In this document: positions 24,317 through 37,400 of the stretch, in pieces
How the letters are laid out: every line of letters starts with the position of its first letter
Numbering within the stretch: the first letter of the stretch is position 1
Program-made: the position numbers and the translations under genes
Notes under the pieces: model-generated
The model's database searches: none
What the model was told of the DNA's origin: nothing
The model's input: the letters and a program-made list of their open reading frames with translations, nothing else
Assembly: GCF_000512585.2 (NCBI RefSeq)
Contig: NC_089244.1
Span: 868,001 to 932,000, forward strand
DNA from: Kwoniella bestiolae CBS 10118
Lineage: Eukaryota; Basidiomycota; Tremellomycetes; Tremellales; Cryptococcaceae
Length of the DNA stretch: 64,000 nt
Direction of reading: 5' to 3'

Positions 24317-25139
24317 TTTGTTTCCTTTCTATCTTCCAGATCTGTCTAGGTTGATGCTAAAGCAATAAGAGGAATATCTGAAAAGTACTGATACCCTTGC
24401 CACCAGTTGTTCCAAGCTTTGACTAAGCTACAACCTATTCTAGCTGAAACCGAGTCGAGTTGAAATGGAATAAGATTTACTGGTCCTTTGACCTTTTGAT
24501 GAGCCGTTCTGTCCTAAGCGGAGTCGTGGTATATGATATGCGACAGCCGAAGAGTCGTGCAAGGGGGGGAGGTGTCTTGTGAGAAGATAAACAGCTTGAA
24601 GCTACCACTCTGCAAGTTGTATCTGATATCGTCTTATTTGACTCGTTGACACCGACTTTTGATCGCTGAACCCAATTTCACTATCACAATGGAAAGGTGG
24701 ACACCTCCGCCCTTGATCTCCTTGTCCCATCTCGGCATTTATCGGGGATAACCCTACATAACAAGATAAGGAGAGACGGTGGCAATGACCTCCACTCTGA
24801 ACATCATCATGTTTTCGATGATGGATGGATTTCAGATTTGGTTGATTTATTTCTTCAAGACCACTCTCACTCACGCGTAGCTTGTCGCTTGATACTAGCC
24901 ACCTGTCCTTCTCGACTGGGTTCAGAAACCAAGGATCAGACTTGTCCACAGCTCCCTCTTAGAACGCACACGCAGAAACGCAAATTATTTATGATAACTC
25001 AAATCAATAGAACCGAGCCGAAGGAAGTACAGTCATCCACCATCCATCTGATCTTCATCACCGACGACTTGGGGTAGCCATCGAGTTCCCAACATCGTTC
25101 AAGCTCACAAATCCTATTCATCCTTATCAGATCATCAAT
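24317..25139. other. Divergent spacer between ILS1 and the Air-like gene
   Basis: About 0.8 kb, holding two promoters. The ORFs at 24602-25077 on both strands overlap each other and show no family. No RNA gene was recognised. Confidence 0.4.
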
Positions 25140-27966
25140 ATGTCACGAACAAACAGTGCAGGCCCATCAAGAGGTATCAGCCCCGCTCCATCACCTTACG
25201 CCTCCTCTAGCTTTACACCCTTACCTCGATCCCTATTAGCAGGAACAGGAATTAGGTTCTCGCCCACCCCACCTCTGGAAGCAGAAGCCGGACCTAGCAA
25301 ATCACCTCGCCCAATGGAAGGAGATATCGAACCTGGAGAAATCAAAGAAGCCATTGTGGGAGGAAATATATTCATTGATGAAGTACCTCACCATTCACCG
25401 CCATTACCTGGTACCGCGGAAAGTAAGGATGAATCCTCAGCGCCAAAGTCTTCAAGTGATCATTTTCAACCTCCTGGCCTGTTCAGTACCAGCTTGATGC
25501 CTACTCTGACCACGACTCAGAATGGTCCCTCGGTGGAGCTGCAGAAGTCGAATGGAGGTCAAGCAAGCAAAGGGAAGGGGAAAGGAAAAGCGAAGGAGGA
25601 GCAGGCAGAGTCCTCATTGCTGTTACCCTCTCATGTACTGGTGGACTCTACTTCGCCCTCGAAGATAAACACAGATGAGGTGAATGGTGATAAGGGAGAT
25701 CAGCTGGATAATGAAGATTCGATGGAAGGGTTATATTTCGTGGATGATGATATAAGCAAGGTGAGTCACATTCGTCGAGGAATTTATCTTGCGTTCATCT
25801 GCAATAACTGATGGCAATCTGTTGCTATGTAGGGCTCTAAACGGTATTTCGACCCTGAGGAAGATGCCACCAGAGAAGTTGAAGCTACCTTCTTAGCTAC
25901 TGCCGATCAGAGTAAGATCTGTCAGAATTGTAAGCGGCCTGGACATAGGAGTAAGGATTGTAAACATATAATAGTCAGTCGCGTCGAACAATCTTTCCCT
26001 TATTTCTCGTGAGAAGCCTGGTATTAATCCTGGGAACACGATAGTGCACAACATGCGGAGCCGAAGACGCTCACGAGAGACGAGATTGCCCAGTCGGATT
26101 AGTATGTTTCGGATGTGGAGGGCGAGGGCACAGGAAACAGGATTGTCCGGATCCAGCATCCAGGTTATCGAGGAGGACGGGATGTGATAGGTGTGGGAGT
26201 AGAGATCATATGGAGAATGTGGGTTATACTGTCACAGACCTTCCTCAATTGTTCTACCGCTGGAGACTGTTGTTGACACAATGTAACTCGTAGATGTGCC
26301 ATACGTTATGGAGAGTGTATACATACTTATCAAATGATTCTAGAGCAGAGACCATAAGAGACAAGATGGGTGTGGAAGGTTGGGAGAAGGAGGCAATAGG
26401 TGGGAGACCGTCGGATGAATGGTGTTACAACTGTGCGAGGGAAGGTCATTTGGGTGATGTGAGTGGACTGTCCAAACATACAATCCTCAACTCTTTCTTT
26501 CAATCCTCGACTACAAAAAACATTCGTCTGGGATCTGTTTCTACACTTTGCCTTCTAACTTCTTGCCCTCTTCCTGTTCCTCCACTTTGCCCTTGATCCC
26601 CCCCCCCTCCCTCTTCTCCTCCAGCCCTCGCCCCCTCCTACAGTCCGTCCTTTTCCCACTACATCTGTCTTTTACCCCTATCCCCCCTTGATCCGTCCTT
26701 CCTCATTTCTTCTTCGTCCGTTCCATGTCCACCTCGTACTGATCATGGAATTCCCATCAATAGGACTGCTCAAAACGCCGAGGCTCCCTCGCCCGCCTTA
26801 CCGTCCCCTCAGCGTTCTCCCACGAGATGTCCTCCCGCGGACCATTCTTCACTTCCTCCTCAAGGCGCAATGCGGACTTACCGCCGCCTACGCACTCGCG
26901 ATTCGATGATGATCAAGACGATAATGAGAAACTACCGTTCATTACGGGGGGATATAAGAATTTCGGCGGATCAAGCGCAGGGAGGAAGACGAGGGAGAAG
27001 GAGAGAGCTAGGCAGGTCCAATTGGAGAGGGAGAGGCAAAGGGGTGGATCAGATGACGAGCCATCATGGTTTGATAATTCCCGATCTGGCAGGGGTGGGT
27101 TGAACATACGAGGAAGGGGTGGGGGTGGTGGTGCGTACTCTACACCTACTAACCGGAATGGTAATGGTGGACGAAGACCCTGGGATTCAGAATATCGCGA
27201 GAGGGAAAGGGATCAATCGTATTCTGCGAGAAGTACCAGGCAGAGGGACAGATCACGATCACCTCCTTCTCGACCTGATAGAAGGGACGATGGAAATAGG
27301 AACGGGAATGGGAAGATGCCATTCTCACATGGCCATTTGATGGATCATGGTCCTGCACCCAGCTCGGCACCAGCAAAGGTCATAAGTTTTGGGAGACTGT
27401 CGGAACCTGGACAGTCGAGGAATAATAATAATGGAGCGAAGGAATTGATCAGTCGTGCGTTGGGCGGAGGGGGACAGTCCACACCTACAGGAAAGAATAG
27501 GAATGGACCTCAAGCCAAGGGAAGCCCGCTGGTCAAGACTCCCGTAGTGGAGATTCCCACATCCAGCCGATCGGGTAGGAAGAGGAAACCCAAGGGTGGG
27601 AATGGGAATGAGGACCAAGACAGAGATTGGGAATCCGAGTGGAGGAATAATGGCAATGGAGGAGGTAAAGTTGAGAATTGGGGTAAAGAGTTGGATAATG
27701 CTACTAAAGCGAATGGCATCAAGATAAAGGGGAAGAGTGGGGAGATGAATGCTGCGCTTGGAGGGAGGCAGAATGTTCCTACTTCTGTACCGAGTAGACC
27801 TGTTACGCCTACGGCTGGAGGGAAAAAGAAGGGAAGAGCGAGAAATAAAGGTAAAGGAGGTGATGGAGGGGGGAATGATAATGCAAAATCAGGAGGTGGA
27901 TGGGGGAATAAGAGAGGTGGGGGTGGTGGTGGGGGTGGACAGAGATATCATGGTGGGTATGATTAA
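25140..27966 (+). CDS. AIR1: Zinc-knuckle protein of the Air1/Air2 type (TRAMP complex)
   Basis: Exons are 25140-25760, 25833-25973, 26045-26218, 26294-26458 and 26764-27966. All are in phase and encode 767 aa. A Ser/Pro-rich acidic arm (1-207) precedes a row of CCHC knuckles: CQNCKRPGHRSKDC (about 238-251), CTTCGAEDAHERRDC, CFGCGGRGHRKQDC, CDRCGSRDHMEN followed by HTLWRVY, and CYNCAREGHLGDDC. The Trp-containing segment between the fourth and fifth knuckles is characteristic of Air proteins, where it and the knuckles bind the poly(A) polymerase Trf4. A long Arg/Gly/Asn-rich tail (about 390-767) is likely RNA-binding and disordered. Air proteins deliver aberrant nuclear RNAs to the exosome. 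The tail is longer than in yeast, and the final intron (305 nt) is unusually long for this locus. Confidence 0.9.
26459..26763 (+). other. Long pyrimidine-rich intron of the Air-like gene
   Basis: The donor is GTGAGTGG and the acceptor is TCAATAG at 26763. At 305 nt it is several times longer than the others here, with dense C/T runs between about 26590 and 26710 (several runs of 7-8 C). Exon 5 resumes GACTGCTCAAAACGC, giving the last two residues of the fifth knuckle, so removal is needed for the zinc site. Confidence 0.75.
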
Positions 27967-28605
27967 GACACTCAATCTTGTAAGCATATATCGGCATCTC
28001 TGTATATATCAGCGTACATACATCTATCGTCGAGTACTGGCATTTGACATGTACATCATCTTCAGCACGGCGTATCATCATCCCCAATAGCCAATCTCAG
28101 CGCACTTTGTGAGGAAAAGCATACTGTGTTCGAATGAATAAAGGGTTTCTGCACTCACCCTCACTAATTCTTCGACACTCAAGTTGAAAGGCGATTATCA
28201 CTGTTTTGAATGGCACTCGATCCAATGCATTTGCGTGGTCGAGGGTCGAACAAGGAGTGCGATAGAGCACCGTCGCTGTCATTTGCGATTGTCAGATCAG
28301 ATGAATCACCAGGATTATTCATTTCGTGTTCTCCTTCTTTTACTATACGAGCCAAACGTACAATCACAACAAGACTATAAGAGACCATACAAGAGCAACT
28401 GATTGGAATGAATCATACAATTTTTAGTTCAGTTGGTAACGAATAAAGATATACCAATATATACAAGACTTCCACTACGTTAACGACACGAAGCATACAA
28501 CGAACAAAGAGACAAATCGGGAAGAAATATAAAAAATGGAAGAATAGTTATGAAGGGTCTGTTGATCGGATTTGTATAATGATCTAAGATCCCTGTCGAA
28601 TAACC
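27967..28605. other. Convergent 3' region
   Basis: Between the Air-like stop and the stop of the Cys-rich gene. It is AT-rich with several AATAAA-like stretches; no gene was recognised. Confidence 0.4.
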
Positions 28606-29846
28606 TCAAGAGCTATTCCTTCTACAACCCTCACCATCACTCGAGAACTGCCCAGAGTTCAACCCCCAATTCCCCCTCCACCACGCATCGACCCCATGCG
28701 CCCCCCAACCTCTTTCCTCACTTAACGACCTCGTAGACCTAGCCGCAGGGGATGTGGGTGGGGGCGTCATCAGCAGAGACAAGTCGGAATGAGAGGAAAT
28801 CGAGGCGGAGGAGGACGAAGACGAAGAGGGAAAACGCTGTTCGATGTAGTACAGCTGGGCAGCGTTCTGCTTTTCCCTCTCGTTGGATTGGCGCGCGTTG
28901 AGTGCTTTGCGGTAGGCCAGGAGGTCGGACAGGTGGGTGTGCCGTGAGTTCTCCATGTGCCCTGTTGTCGATACACTTTATCAGCTCAAAGTCCTTTTGA
29001 TGAGGTGAAGGGGGAGCGAGGTTAGGTTCACTGCAGCTTGAGTGGCAGGGAAGGGGAAGGGGAAGGATGGAGCCACTTACACCCGTTGGAGCAGAACCTC
29101 GTGTCTCGAGGGTTCGACACCCAATTACCGCACCTATCACCGTCCGCGTTGATAGCTTGGCAGGAGTGCTACAGTATCACCCAGCGTCAATATCAGCGTG
29201 GGTCCAGGTAAAAGGAGTGGCAAATGTGTTTTGTGTGTGGCAAAGACGTCCGACCGAGACGCGTCGCTTTAGGGTGTATGACAGATGTGGTTGTTTGTGT
29301 GAAGACCACTCACATTGGTGCAGTACAGGCTGCCGGAAGATTGGGGACGTTGGCATGCGCCTAGAGGTCGGACGTTGCACTGTGAATCAAAGGGATCATC
29401 AGTATGTTACTCATATTTCGGATTTGTCGGGATGAACACAACAGCACAAATCAAACGAAGAAAGGAAGGACATCAAGTCGTGTATCACACGAAGCATGGA
29501 CATGGTTGATGCAATGTGACGATGACGATCGAATCGAAGTAGACGAAGACGTAAGCATTGCCACAGAGTGGCAAGACCTTCATCTTCATTTTCCAATGAG
29601 AAATGTTGAGGAGGGGGAACGTTCACTCACTATCTGCCCTGCCAACCTCTCGACATCCTCCATGGTCATCTTCCTCACTTTCTTCTCCTTGCCCTTGCCC
29701 TTTTCTCCCTGGGCCGCGATGGGAGCAGTGCCAGAGGGTTGTTCCTCTTCCTCGATGGTGGGTGGGAGAGGGAGTCGAGAGGAGGAAGCTTCGGGTATGG
29801 CGTGGGTGCTGGTGCTGGCGAGTGTTGAAGGACGATAGTATGACAT
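28606..29846 (-). CDS. Cysteine-rich small protein with a putative zinc-binding core
   Basis: Four exons (minus): 29631-29846, 29314-29379, 29081-29168 and 28606-28961; all phases agree and give 241 aa. I do not recognise the family. The N-terminus is Ser/Pro/Glu-rich with a Lys-rich block and a short helix (MTMEDVERLAGQI). The next two tiny exons hold all the clustered cysteines: CNVRPLGACQRP, LYCTNHSCQAIN, DRCGNW and FCSNGWHMENSRH. That gives Cys/His at steady spacing (about 7 Cys and 2-3 His in some 60 residues), like a compact zinc fold. The C-terminal exon is Gln/Arg-rich (LSDLLAYRKALNARQ) and then Ser-rich. The exon 3 end uses the donor GTAAGT at 29080; an upstream GT would shift the frame. 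Function unknown; a nucleic-acid or ubiquitin-type zinc site is a guess. Confidence 0.68.
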
Positions 29847-32250
29847 TGTTAAGGAAGGTAGATAAATTATGGAGATTGAGTGATGAGGTGAGGTGAGGTG
29901 ATGTTATGGTATATTATAATTCAGAATGAAAGAATTATGGGATATAAGGTGATTTAGAGTTATCGAAGATAGATAAGAAGAATGAGATTGAGATGGGTGG
30001 GAAGTGAAATGAAGATCACTTTTCAAGGGTTCGATTTTGGTATCGGTTTATATCGATGATGATGATGATTGTTTGGTTCCAATTAAGTCGTATAGAACGA
30101 GATACGACGACAACTAAAGGGATGAATGAAACGCGTTATATGAGCAAGTCAGCAGATCATTCTTGTTTGTCTGAGCACCAGCGATGCAATGCAATTGTGT
30201 GAACATGCCCAACTACCTCCGAAGAGAGAGGGTAAGAGGGATATCGGATTTCGGTCAAATCGGAATACCATGGAAGAGAAGAAAAGGAATACACATACCC
30301 CTTGTATAACTATGAGGACAAAGGACAAAGGAGTCGTGGGGAAAGTCGAGTTTATGTTTATTTTGGATGGATAAAGAGGAAAGACGTTTCTTTCTTTTCT
30401 TCTTTCTTTGCTTGAAAGGGATGTATGTATATATCGATTTTGATTTTGTCAAGGAACCTGAAAAAGAACTTCTGGGTTCAAGGGGTAAAGGTCAAGTTTT
30501 ACGTTATGAGAATGTGGGGTAAAGTTGGTTGATGTGTTGATCAGTGAGTGATCTGACTGAAGGAAGGGGGAAAAGGTAGACTTGACGACGAGAAAGGGAG
30601 ATGGGTTTATATACCTCAACTTGCTGAGACTGTATCCTTATCCTTATCTCCACGACTATGGTAACTCTATCCTTCACTCCCCTTTCAAAAGGTATTCAAC
30701 GAGAGAGGAATGGCTCACACCCTAAACAGGAAAAAGGGAGAGAGGTCTCAGATCTTTTTCTTGGTGTCATGTTGCGAAAGGACGAAACACTTAATTATGT
30801 TTATTTAGTCTGGTCTATTGCTTATCGCATTGACCAGCAAACAAATAATAAAAATGAAAATGCCGCTTCTCCTGTGATACCTAATTACTTGTATGACTGC
30901 GGAACACAAAGTCCAGAATGTCCATATCATATCCATCAAAAGGATCCTCGATAGCAAAGACACTCCTTTGACATTTAGTGAGTGGGGATCAAAGCGTGTG
31001 ATCAGCGGGAATGCCGTTTCATCAATCCATCATTGTCGAAAGGAAGGGTACTATTTTAGTGTATTGTTGTGTTTGATGGTATGGTTAAATGTCAGATGAT
31101 CGTATATCTCTACCCGGCGGTATCCCCACCGGTACAGTCAATTGCCTCCGAGGGTGGTGGTGATGGATCCATGCGAATCGGTGTTGGTGTTAGTGGATCG
31201 TCATTGATGGTTACCATGTCGACGACTAGACCCAACGCTAAGTGAACTAATTGCGCCTGATACCTGAGATCAATTGCAGATCTACCTTGGTACGTCTGTT
31301 TGCCCGCTCCCACTTTGTCGGATTGTCGGAGTACCGAAACAGCACTCAACAACCAGATCTGTCACATGTGACACGAATGACAGCTCTGCACTCCAGCCCT
31401 CGCCGTTAATCCCGCAGAGTCCGGTACGTATAACGCCGGCGGTTTTACCTACATTTCGTATGGTATCGCATCTCTGATCATCAAACTGAGCATAGCGAAA
31501 TGGTGATCGAAGTTCACCGAGATGGTTTCGGTTTCGGTTTCTGGTTGTGATTGTGATTGTGATTTGGGGGTGATGATGAAACAGGTTCCATCAGCATCAG
31601 CATCAGTGAAGATTGGTTTCGAGGCGCACGAGACTCTTTTTGTCTGCGTGTACGAGTACACATCCGTTCGTCTAAATTTAGGCGAAGTGTCGTGTTGTAT
31701 CGACTTGACTGCTTTGATGCCTGAGCATTGACATTAGATATCTGGTATCTCTCCCAATGGGGTAGGGTGGGAATTTGACCCGATAGGTAGGCTCTGTTTA
31801 GTTTACCCCGTACTCCGACAGTCAATCATTTCGGTTCGATCTTTACGGTGCGGAAGTTATCTGCGCTGCGTAATCGTAGTTGTTAGCGGGTGATGGTAAC
31901 CTTCGCGTGAAAGTCGGGACTCCGTTGATGGTGATGGTGATGGTGAAAATCCGACCAAACAGAAAAGGGTTTGACGTGTTGATGGTTGTCAATTATGCAT
32001 AAGATCAGCACGGTTCGGTTACACTCTTCCTGATGTAACGGATAAGCATGTGATGTGTTTGTGTCTTGCGTTCACGAGGTAACGAATTTTCTCTTCTGCT
32101 ATTGCGATATCGACAGTATCGAGAGAGACGAGCAATACTGCTTATCAGTTGTTCGATACCCATCAGTCCCCAATATCTATACATACATGACTATGCTGTA
32201 CTATGCTAATGAATGGTTGTATGGTGAGGTGACAATCGACGTGAATTCAA
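29847..32250. other. Gene-poor 2.4 kb
   Basis: No confident gene. It starts with the upstream region of the Cys-rich gene, with GAT/GATG repeats (about 30055-30070), and ends at the stop of the mitochondrial-type gene. A possible fragmentary gene (31110-31661, minus) is listed separately. Short tandem motifs occur at about 31523-31565 (GGTTTC and GTGATT units). Confidence 0.5.
31110..31661 (-). other. Possible unrecognised gene, unresolved
   Basis: Two open stretches on the minus strand look protein-like: 31449-31661 (MYSYTQTKRV... to NFDHHFAMLSLMIRDAIPYE) and 31110-31370 (ending CTGGDTAG, with YQAQLVHLALGLVVDMV). A GTAGGT donor follows the first and an AG lies before the second (about 31359), but the frames do not agree for a single intron. 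I do not recognise any family. Confidence 0.25.
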
Positions 32251-32966
32251 TCACATATAAACACTTGACGATGGTGCTCTCTTGGCTTGACCCGATCTCT
32301 CCGGACTATCGATATTTGGGGTAGTCGGTAAGAGTATGAACCGCGATTTCGTAGGTTGAGCATCATGATCATTTACAGCTATGATACCCAAGATGAGAAT
32401 CAGCTTCCCTTCTGACCCACTGACATGGCCGGAGAATGACGGTTATACTCACCCTGTACCAGCTCCTCGAGACTCTGCACATCCTCCTCCCCATCACTCG
32501 ATATCTTCCTCTTCTTCCCAAACAACACCTCAGACCAACCGACATTCTTAGTATCTTCCAACCTCTCCTCCTCCCCCACCAGCACCCTCCGTTCCCTCAG
32601 ACCAACCATCTCCAACTCCCTCTGTACCTCTTCTTCTCCCACTACCTGTCCATTCCTAAGCCTCTCGACCAGATCAGATAATACGGTTATCTTCGCTTTT
32701 TGCTTATCCAGCTCTTCCTTTGAGCTGATTCGTATACGTAGTAGATGAACGGCGAGAGAGGTGATGATGCTCCAGTAGATGAAGAATGGGATGAGAGGTT
32801 TGAGACGCTGTCGGATGGGTGGGGGTTTGAATTCTGAGAATGGGACGAAGGGGGTGGGTTTGGTAGTAGTGCTTTGTAGTCGATTTCTTATGCGTACGAT
32901 ATGAGTTTGTTTGTGAGGGAAAGACGTGGGACGACGGAGCAGTTGACGAGGGTGGAGTCCTAGCAT
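32251..32966 (-). CDS. Putative mitochondrial one-helix protein
   Basis: Two exons (minus): 32453-32966 and 32251-32378, encoding 213 aa. The N-terminus (MLGLHPRQLLRRP, then RIRNRLQS) is Arg-rich without acids, like a matrix-targeting presequence. One hydrophobic helix follows (about residues 58-78, LIPFFIYWSIITSLAVHLL). Then comes a charged coiled-coil region (EELDKQKAKITVL to ELVQG). The second exon adds 42 residues without known motifs; if the intron were retained the frame would stop at 32400. I do not recognise the family. An inner-membrane assembly factor is plausible by layout only. Confidence 0.6.
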
Positions 32967-34449
32967 GTTGGGTCGTGTAATCTGATTCTACAATGCTATG
33001 TGCAGAAAACACAAAGATGCATTTCATGTTATCGCATTGAGCTGCCTTGACTTTCGCAATGTTAAGCGAAAAAGACACCCGAGGATGTTCGCACCACGTG
33101 GCTATGGTGGAGGAGGTCCAAGCGCAAATAAGGTTGAAAGTTCGAATGATCTCTTTGATTTTAGGGGGTGCAATATAATGGTAACAACATTAGTCAATGC
33201 CATAAACAATGCTCACGCTCATGGCGGGAGTGACCTTGACTTTCACATAAGCCATATATCGGATGAGCTACTGTCGCCAATCTCTAAACTCAAGCAAACA
33301 GCAAGTCAGAATCAGAATTAACGGTGTTGATGGTCTAAGCGCGTACTGCAGCTACATCACATTCCTTTGGATTGGACAACAACGACAGACCAGGTGAGTA
33401 AGAATTCATGCTTAGTATCGCTTCAATGAGGTAGCGGCAAGGCGAGTGTGTGTCTCGCATGTGGACAGGGGATAACGATGCTTGGAGATCAATCACATGT
33501 TATGGGAGGATGGGATGATGTACGGACTGTATCTCACAACGGACAATTGCTTGGAGACAATAAGCTAGACGTCATAACCGCATGTTATCATTAGTCCTCC
33601 AGATCCCTCTTTCTTCTTAGTCTCTCCTTTTGTCTGCGGTAGTGACAATAGCTTTGAGCTGATGAGCGATATTATGCATTTTCACCCTTAGATCGATCCC
33701 CTAAGCTGAATCCAGTCATACCCTTACCTCCTTCACCACATACTCAACACTCTTTCCCTACTCTATCTCGGTATTGTCGATCAAACACTCCCCCTCTCCT
33801 CTTCATCATTTGCAATACCTCCTTTCCCACTTGATCCGACAACTCTGGCAGATATAACGTATATAACGTATATAACGGCATCATCACGGTCAATAACTAA
33901 ACGACTGCACTCTAACGACTTCTCGCAAGCTGTCAACATCGTTGGACTCCTGGGATCACCGACTGGACGTTGTGCAGACACTTGGCAGATACCTTTGATT
34001 GTGAGTATAGCTTTAGTTCTTCCTGCTTGACATAGATCATTATCCCTTTACATCCGGACTCACTCTTCACTGGCTTAATGAAGAAGGACGGCTGGTCCTG
34101 TTGATCTGTATCGAGACCCCTCCCTCCGGTATGAAAGGCGATCAGATCTCATTCATGATCTATCCTCTCTGACTTGATGAACAAGCGACTGTGTATGGTC
34201 AATTTACATCGAAGAAGCTGACATGCTAAACCATTTATATCAGATACAAACAACCTACAACCACAACTGTACCCCATAACGCTCAGACATCCGTCCAGCT
34301 GTTTATTCCACACATCAGGAACCACCAGAGCAGTGTTCTGAGGACTCGGACATCCCGCTCAATTGTCCTCATATATACTTAGCCTACATCTCAGTCCCAG
34401 TACTCCTCTTCCCTCGCTGTGCATTCGCATATAACACCATCTCGTCGGA
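32967..34449. other. Divergent 1.5 kb spacer
   Basis: Holds the promoters of the mitochondrial-type gene and the RasGEF gene. The ORF at 32998-33321 (+) has no recognised match. A small tandem GTATATAAC pair lies at about 33849-33867. Pyrimidine-rich sequence precedes the RasGEF start. Confidence 0.45.
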
Positions 34450-37400
34450 ATGTCACTCTCCGGGAGTAGCTCCTCACGTCGACTCGTCAATGCCTCATCG
34501 ACCGATTCGATGACTCCTCCTACCACCGCATCATCCCATCACACCCACGGAGCAGAACAGAGCTCGTTACTTCAATCGGCCAGACTCAAACTATCAACGA
34601 TGGATCAGGAAGCAATGAAGAAGATGAGATCTACAATGATGGATTATCCCGAATCGACTTCATCCAAATCATCTCCTTCTAGTGCTAGGTTCCCTCCAGC
34701 CGAATATCAGGATCTCAACTCTAATGGTACTGGGAGCGGGAGTGGAGCGAGAAAGCTGAGGACAAGGAGATCGACATTGTCGAAGCAGATACCTTTGGGT
34801 GAGACTCAGGAAGAAGGGGAGGAGAAGGGACAGATGGATTCGGATGATACGCCTAAACCGAATTTGGGTGGTTCATCGGTGAGCTTTCTTGACTTCTCTT
34901 TTCGCTCAAATGTGGGATGGTAACTGATAATCATGTATAAATGGTGCATAGACTCCCCCCTCGGCCAACGCAGATTATGCAATTGCCGTTCTGGGTCACG
35001 AGCATGTTGGAAAGACTACAGTGATAGCTCGTGCGCTGAGGACATGGGGGATGTCACATCCTCTCAAAACTCATTCGGCAGGTGGACATACCAGTGAATA
35101 TACCTTTTCCTTGCTTCTGATCATGATTGCAGCAGGTCGTTCGTACCTTGGCTGATTTGAGAGTGTGTAGTCATATCGTGTTACTCCCAAATTCAGCCAG
35201 GAGGAAAGTTGAAACAACCTTGGAAAGTTGAATTCCTCGAAATGAACATGCACGCGATCAACCTTTCGCCCACCGCATCACCTTCTCAAATCTGGCCGGA
35301 AGGTGTTCCTGATGTTGCTGGGGTGATATTCTGCTATGATGCGGGGAGGAGCGATACTTTGTCTGGAATTGGCGAGGCTCTCGGTGAGTTGATGAATCAA
35401 TCTCAACTAGCCGCGGATCAATCATTTATAAAGTTTGATCAAATCAAAAACATGAGGATGGGGATACCAATCTAATCATTCGTGTCTCACTTTCACTCTT
35501 AGAGCGATTATCACCATCAGGAATTCCCATCGTCATCCTTGCGTGTAAATCTGATCCGGACATACAATTAGAGGTGGATGCTCATCATGGTAATTCAATT
35601 GGAGAACCTTTCAACGTTGGTTTGATAGAAGTTACCACTCAAACGTCTGAAGGAAAATCCAAAATGCGAAATGCTCTTAGATGGCTCATATACAAACTCG
35701 AGCAGAGGCAACGTGAGTCCAAGTTCAGGTTCCGGCTTCTTCTCCTTGACGACCGTGCGGTGCGTCGTTATACACTAAAACCAAAAACACTACTAATCTA
35801 CCCTTTTCGCTTTCGATCCGATTTGACGGTTGCAGGCCGCCAACAACGTAAATTAAACGGTACAACACTTACCCTCTCCCAACAACAGCATCCGCCACCT
35901 TCACCTGCCTTAGCATCTGCGACTCTTGAAGCACTCTCATCACCTATAGATAGTGATGCCTCTTCGTCGGAAAATAAGATAATGTGGCATCATCGAGGAG
36001 GATTCAACATGACCCCCGCTGATAGGGATCAAGAGGGAGATGGGATGTCGGATCATAGGTCCAGTGGAAGTAGTTTGAACTGGGTTATGAAAGGACCTGG
36101 GCCGGGTGTGCCGGCTAGATCGAGCTTGGAGGTGGATCCTGCGAATAGCAAGGAACAGCAGAAACACACAGCCATAGGACAGAATATCCGTGATAGTGAT
36201 GGACAGGGAATACCTGCTGAGAATGATACTGGTGAGAGAAAGGAGGGAAAGGTGCAGGAAAGAGTAGTGACGCAGAGTGGGGTTCAGCTGTGAGTTATAT
36301 ATCACTTTGCTGTCTGGTCATTGGAGATGCGAGCTGATGGACATTGGATTGAAGGGACGCACCGATCTGGTTGACTGCCGAGGAACTGCTGAACAGACTA
36401 TTTGCGGCGATAGTGTCGTCGCAAGGTGAGTAGTATTAGCTGGCAGATCAAAGATATGGGTCAGACGCAAAGCTGATCATCGCTCATTGGTCAGATGAGC
36501 CATTCGTTCGAGCTTTCGCAATGACCTTCCGTCGATTTATGGAACCTAGAGAAGTGATGCAGGAGTTCTTGGTGAGGTTGAAAGAAGTAGAAGGGTATGA
36601 TGTATCGAGAGATGTGAAGAATTGGACTATGATGAAGTGAGTGGAACTGACTACTAGTTGTCCAAGTCGATGAGATGTGAGAGGTGCTAATATGTTTTCG
36701 CCAGAATGACAGGAGCGCTGGTAGATTGGACAACCCGCTATCCAGGCGACTTGCAGGACTCCTCCACCCAAAGCATATTCAAAGACATCCTCGCATTCAT
36801 CTTACACCACACATTCATGGCTCACCTGACAGGAGAATTGATAATGGTCGAACATTCGCTATCCGAAGTAATGGACTTGGATCAATCATGGTCTTTACGA
36901 AATACCAATACACATGCGAAATCCTCAGCATCGATACTTTCTAACAACTTCAAAACTGAATTAGTAATAGATACAGAAGTATTATATGAATACCCCAACT
37001 CATCCTTGGAGAAAGGTATAATACTGGAAGATGAACCTCCCGATACGCCCTTTTCGAAGGATACGCACGATGTGCCGAACCATTCGACCAGATCGGTATC
37101 GACTTCAAGTCTGCCTATGGAGAATGGGAAATCTCACTCAAGTTCAGACAATCATACCAATGATAATGGTAAAGAGAAGATGGGACCTCACTCGCATGTC
37201 TCGGACGAGACGGGGATGGGAATGGGATTCCATAAGTGGGCGCAGGCTTTTAATGTGGTTTTGAATATGGATGCTAGGAGTTTCGCAGTGGAGTTGACGA
37301 AATTGCAGTGGAACTTGTTTGCTGCTATTAGGGTGAGTTTACCTTGTCTTGTCGTATGGACAATGAGCGTGTGCAGTATGACTGATTGAACCTTCGTAAT

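Noticed and set aside
29085..29130. GGTTCGACACC resembling a tRNA B box
   Set aside because: No A box or cloverleaf around it, and it lies inside exon 3 of the Cys-rich gene on the other strand.
30055..30070. GATGAT repeat as a regulatory array
   Set aside because: Only a few units, common in such AT-rich spacers.
31273..31294. A 22-nt intron in the 31.2 kb fragment
   Set aside because: Too short to be spliced in this lineage, and the frame is open through it.
32998..33321. 107-codon ORF in the divergent spacer
   Set aside because: No recognised domain, and it sits on the likely promoter of two genes.
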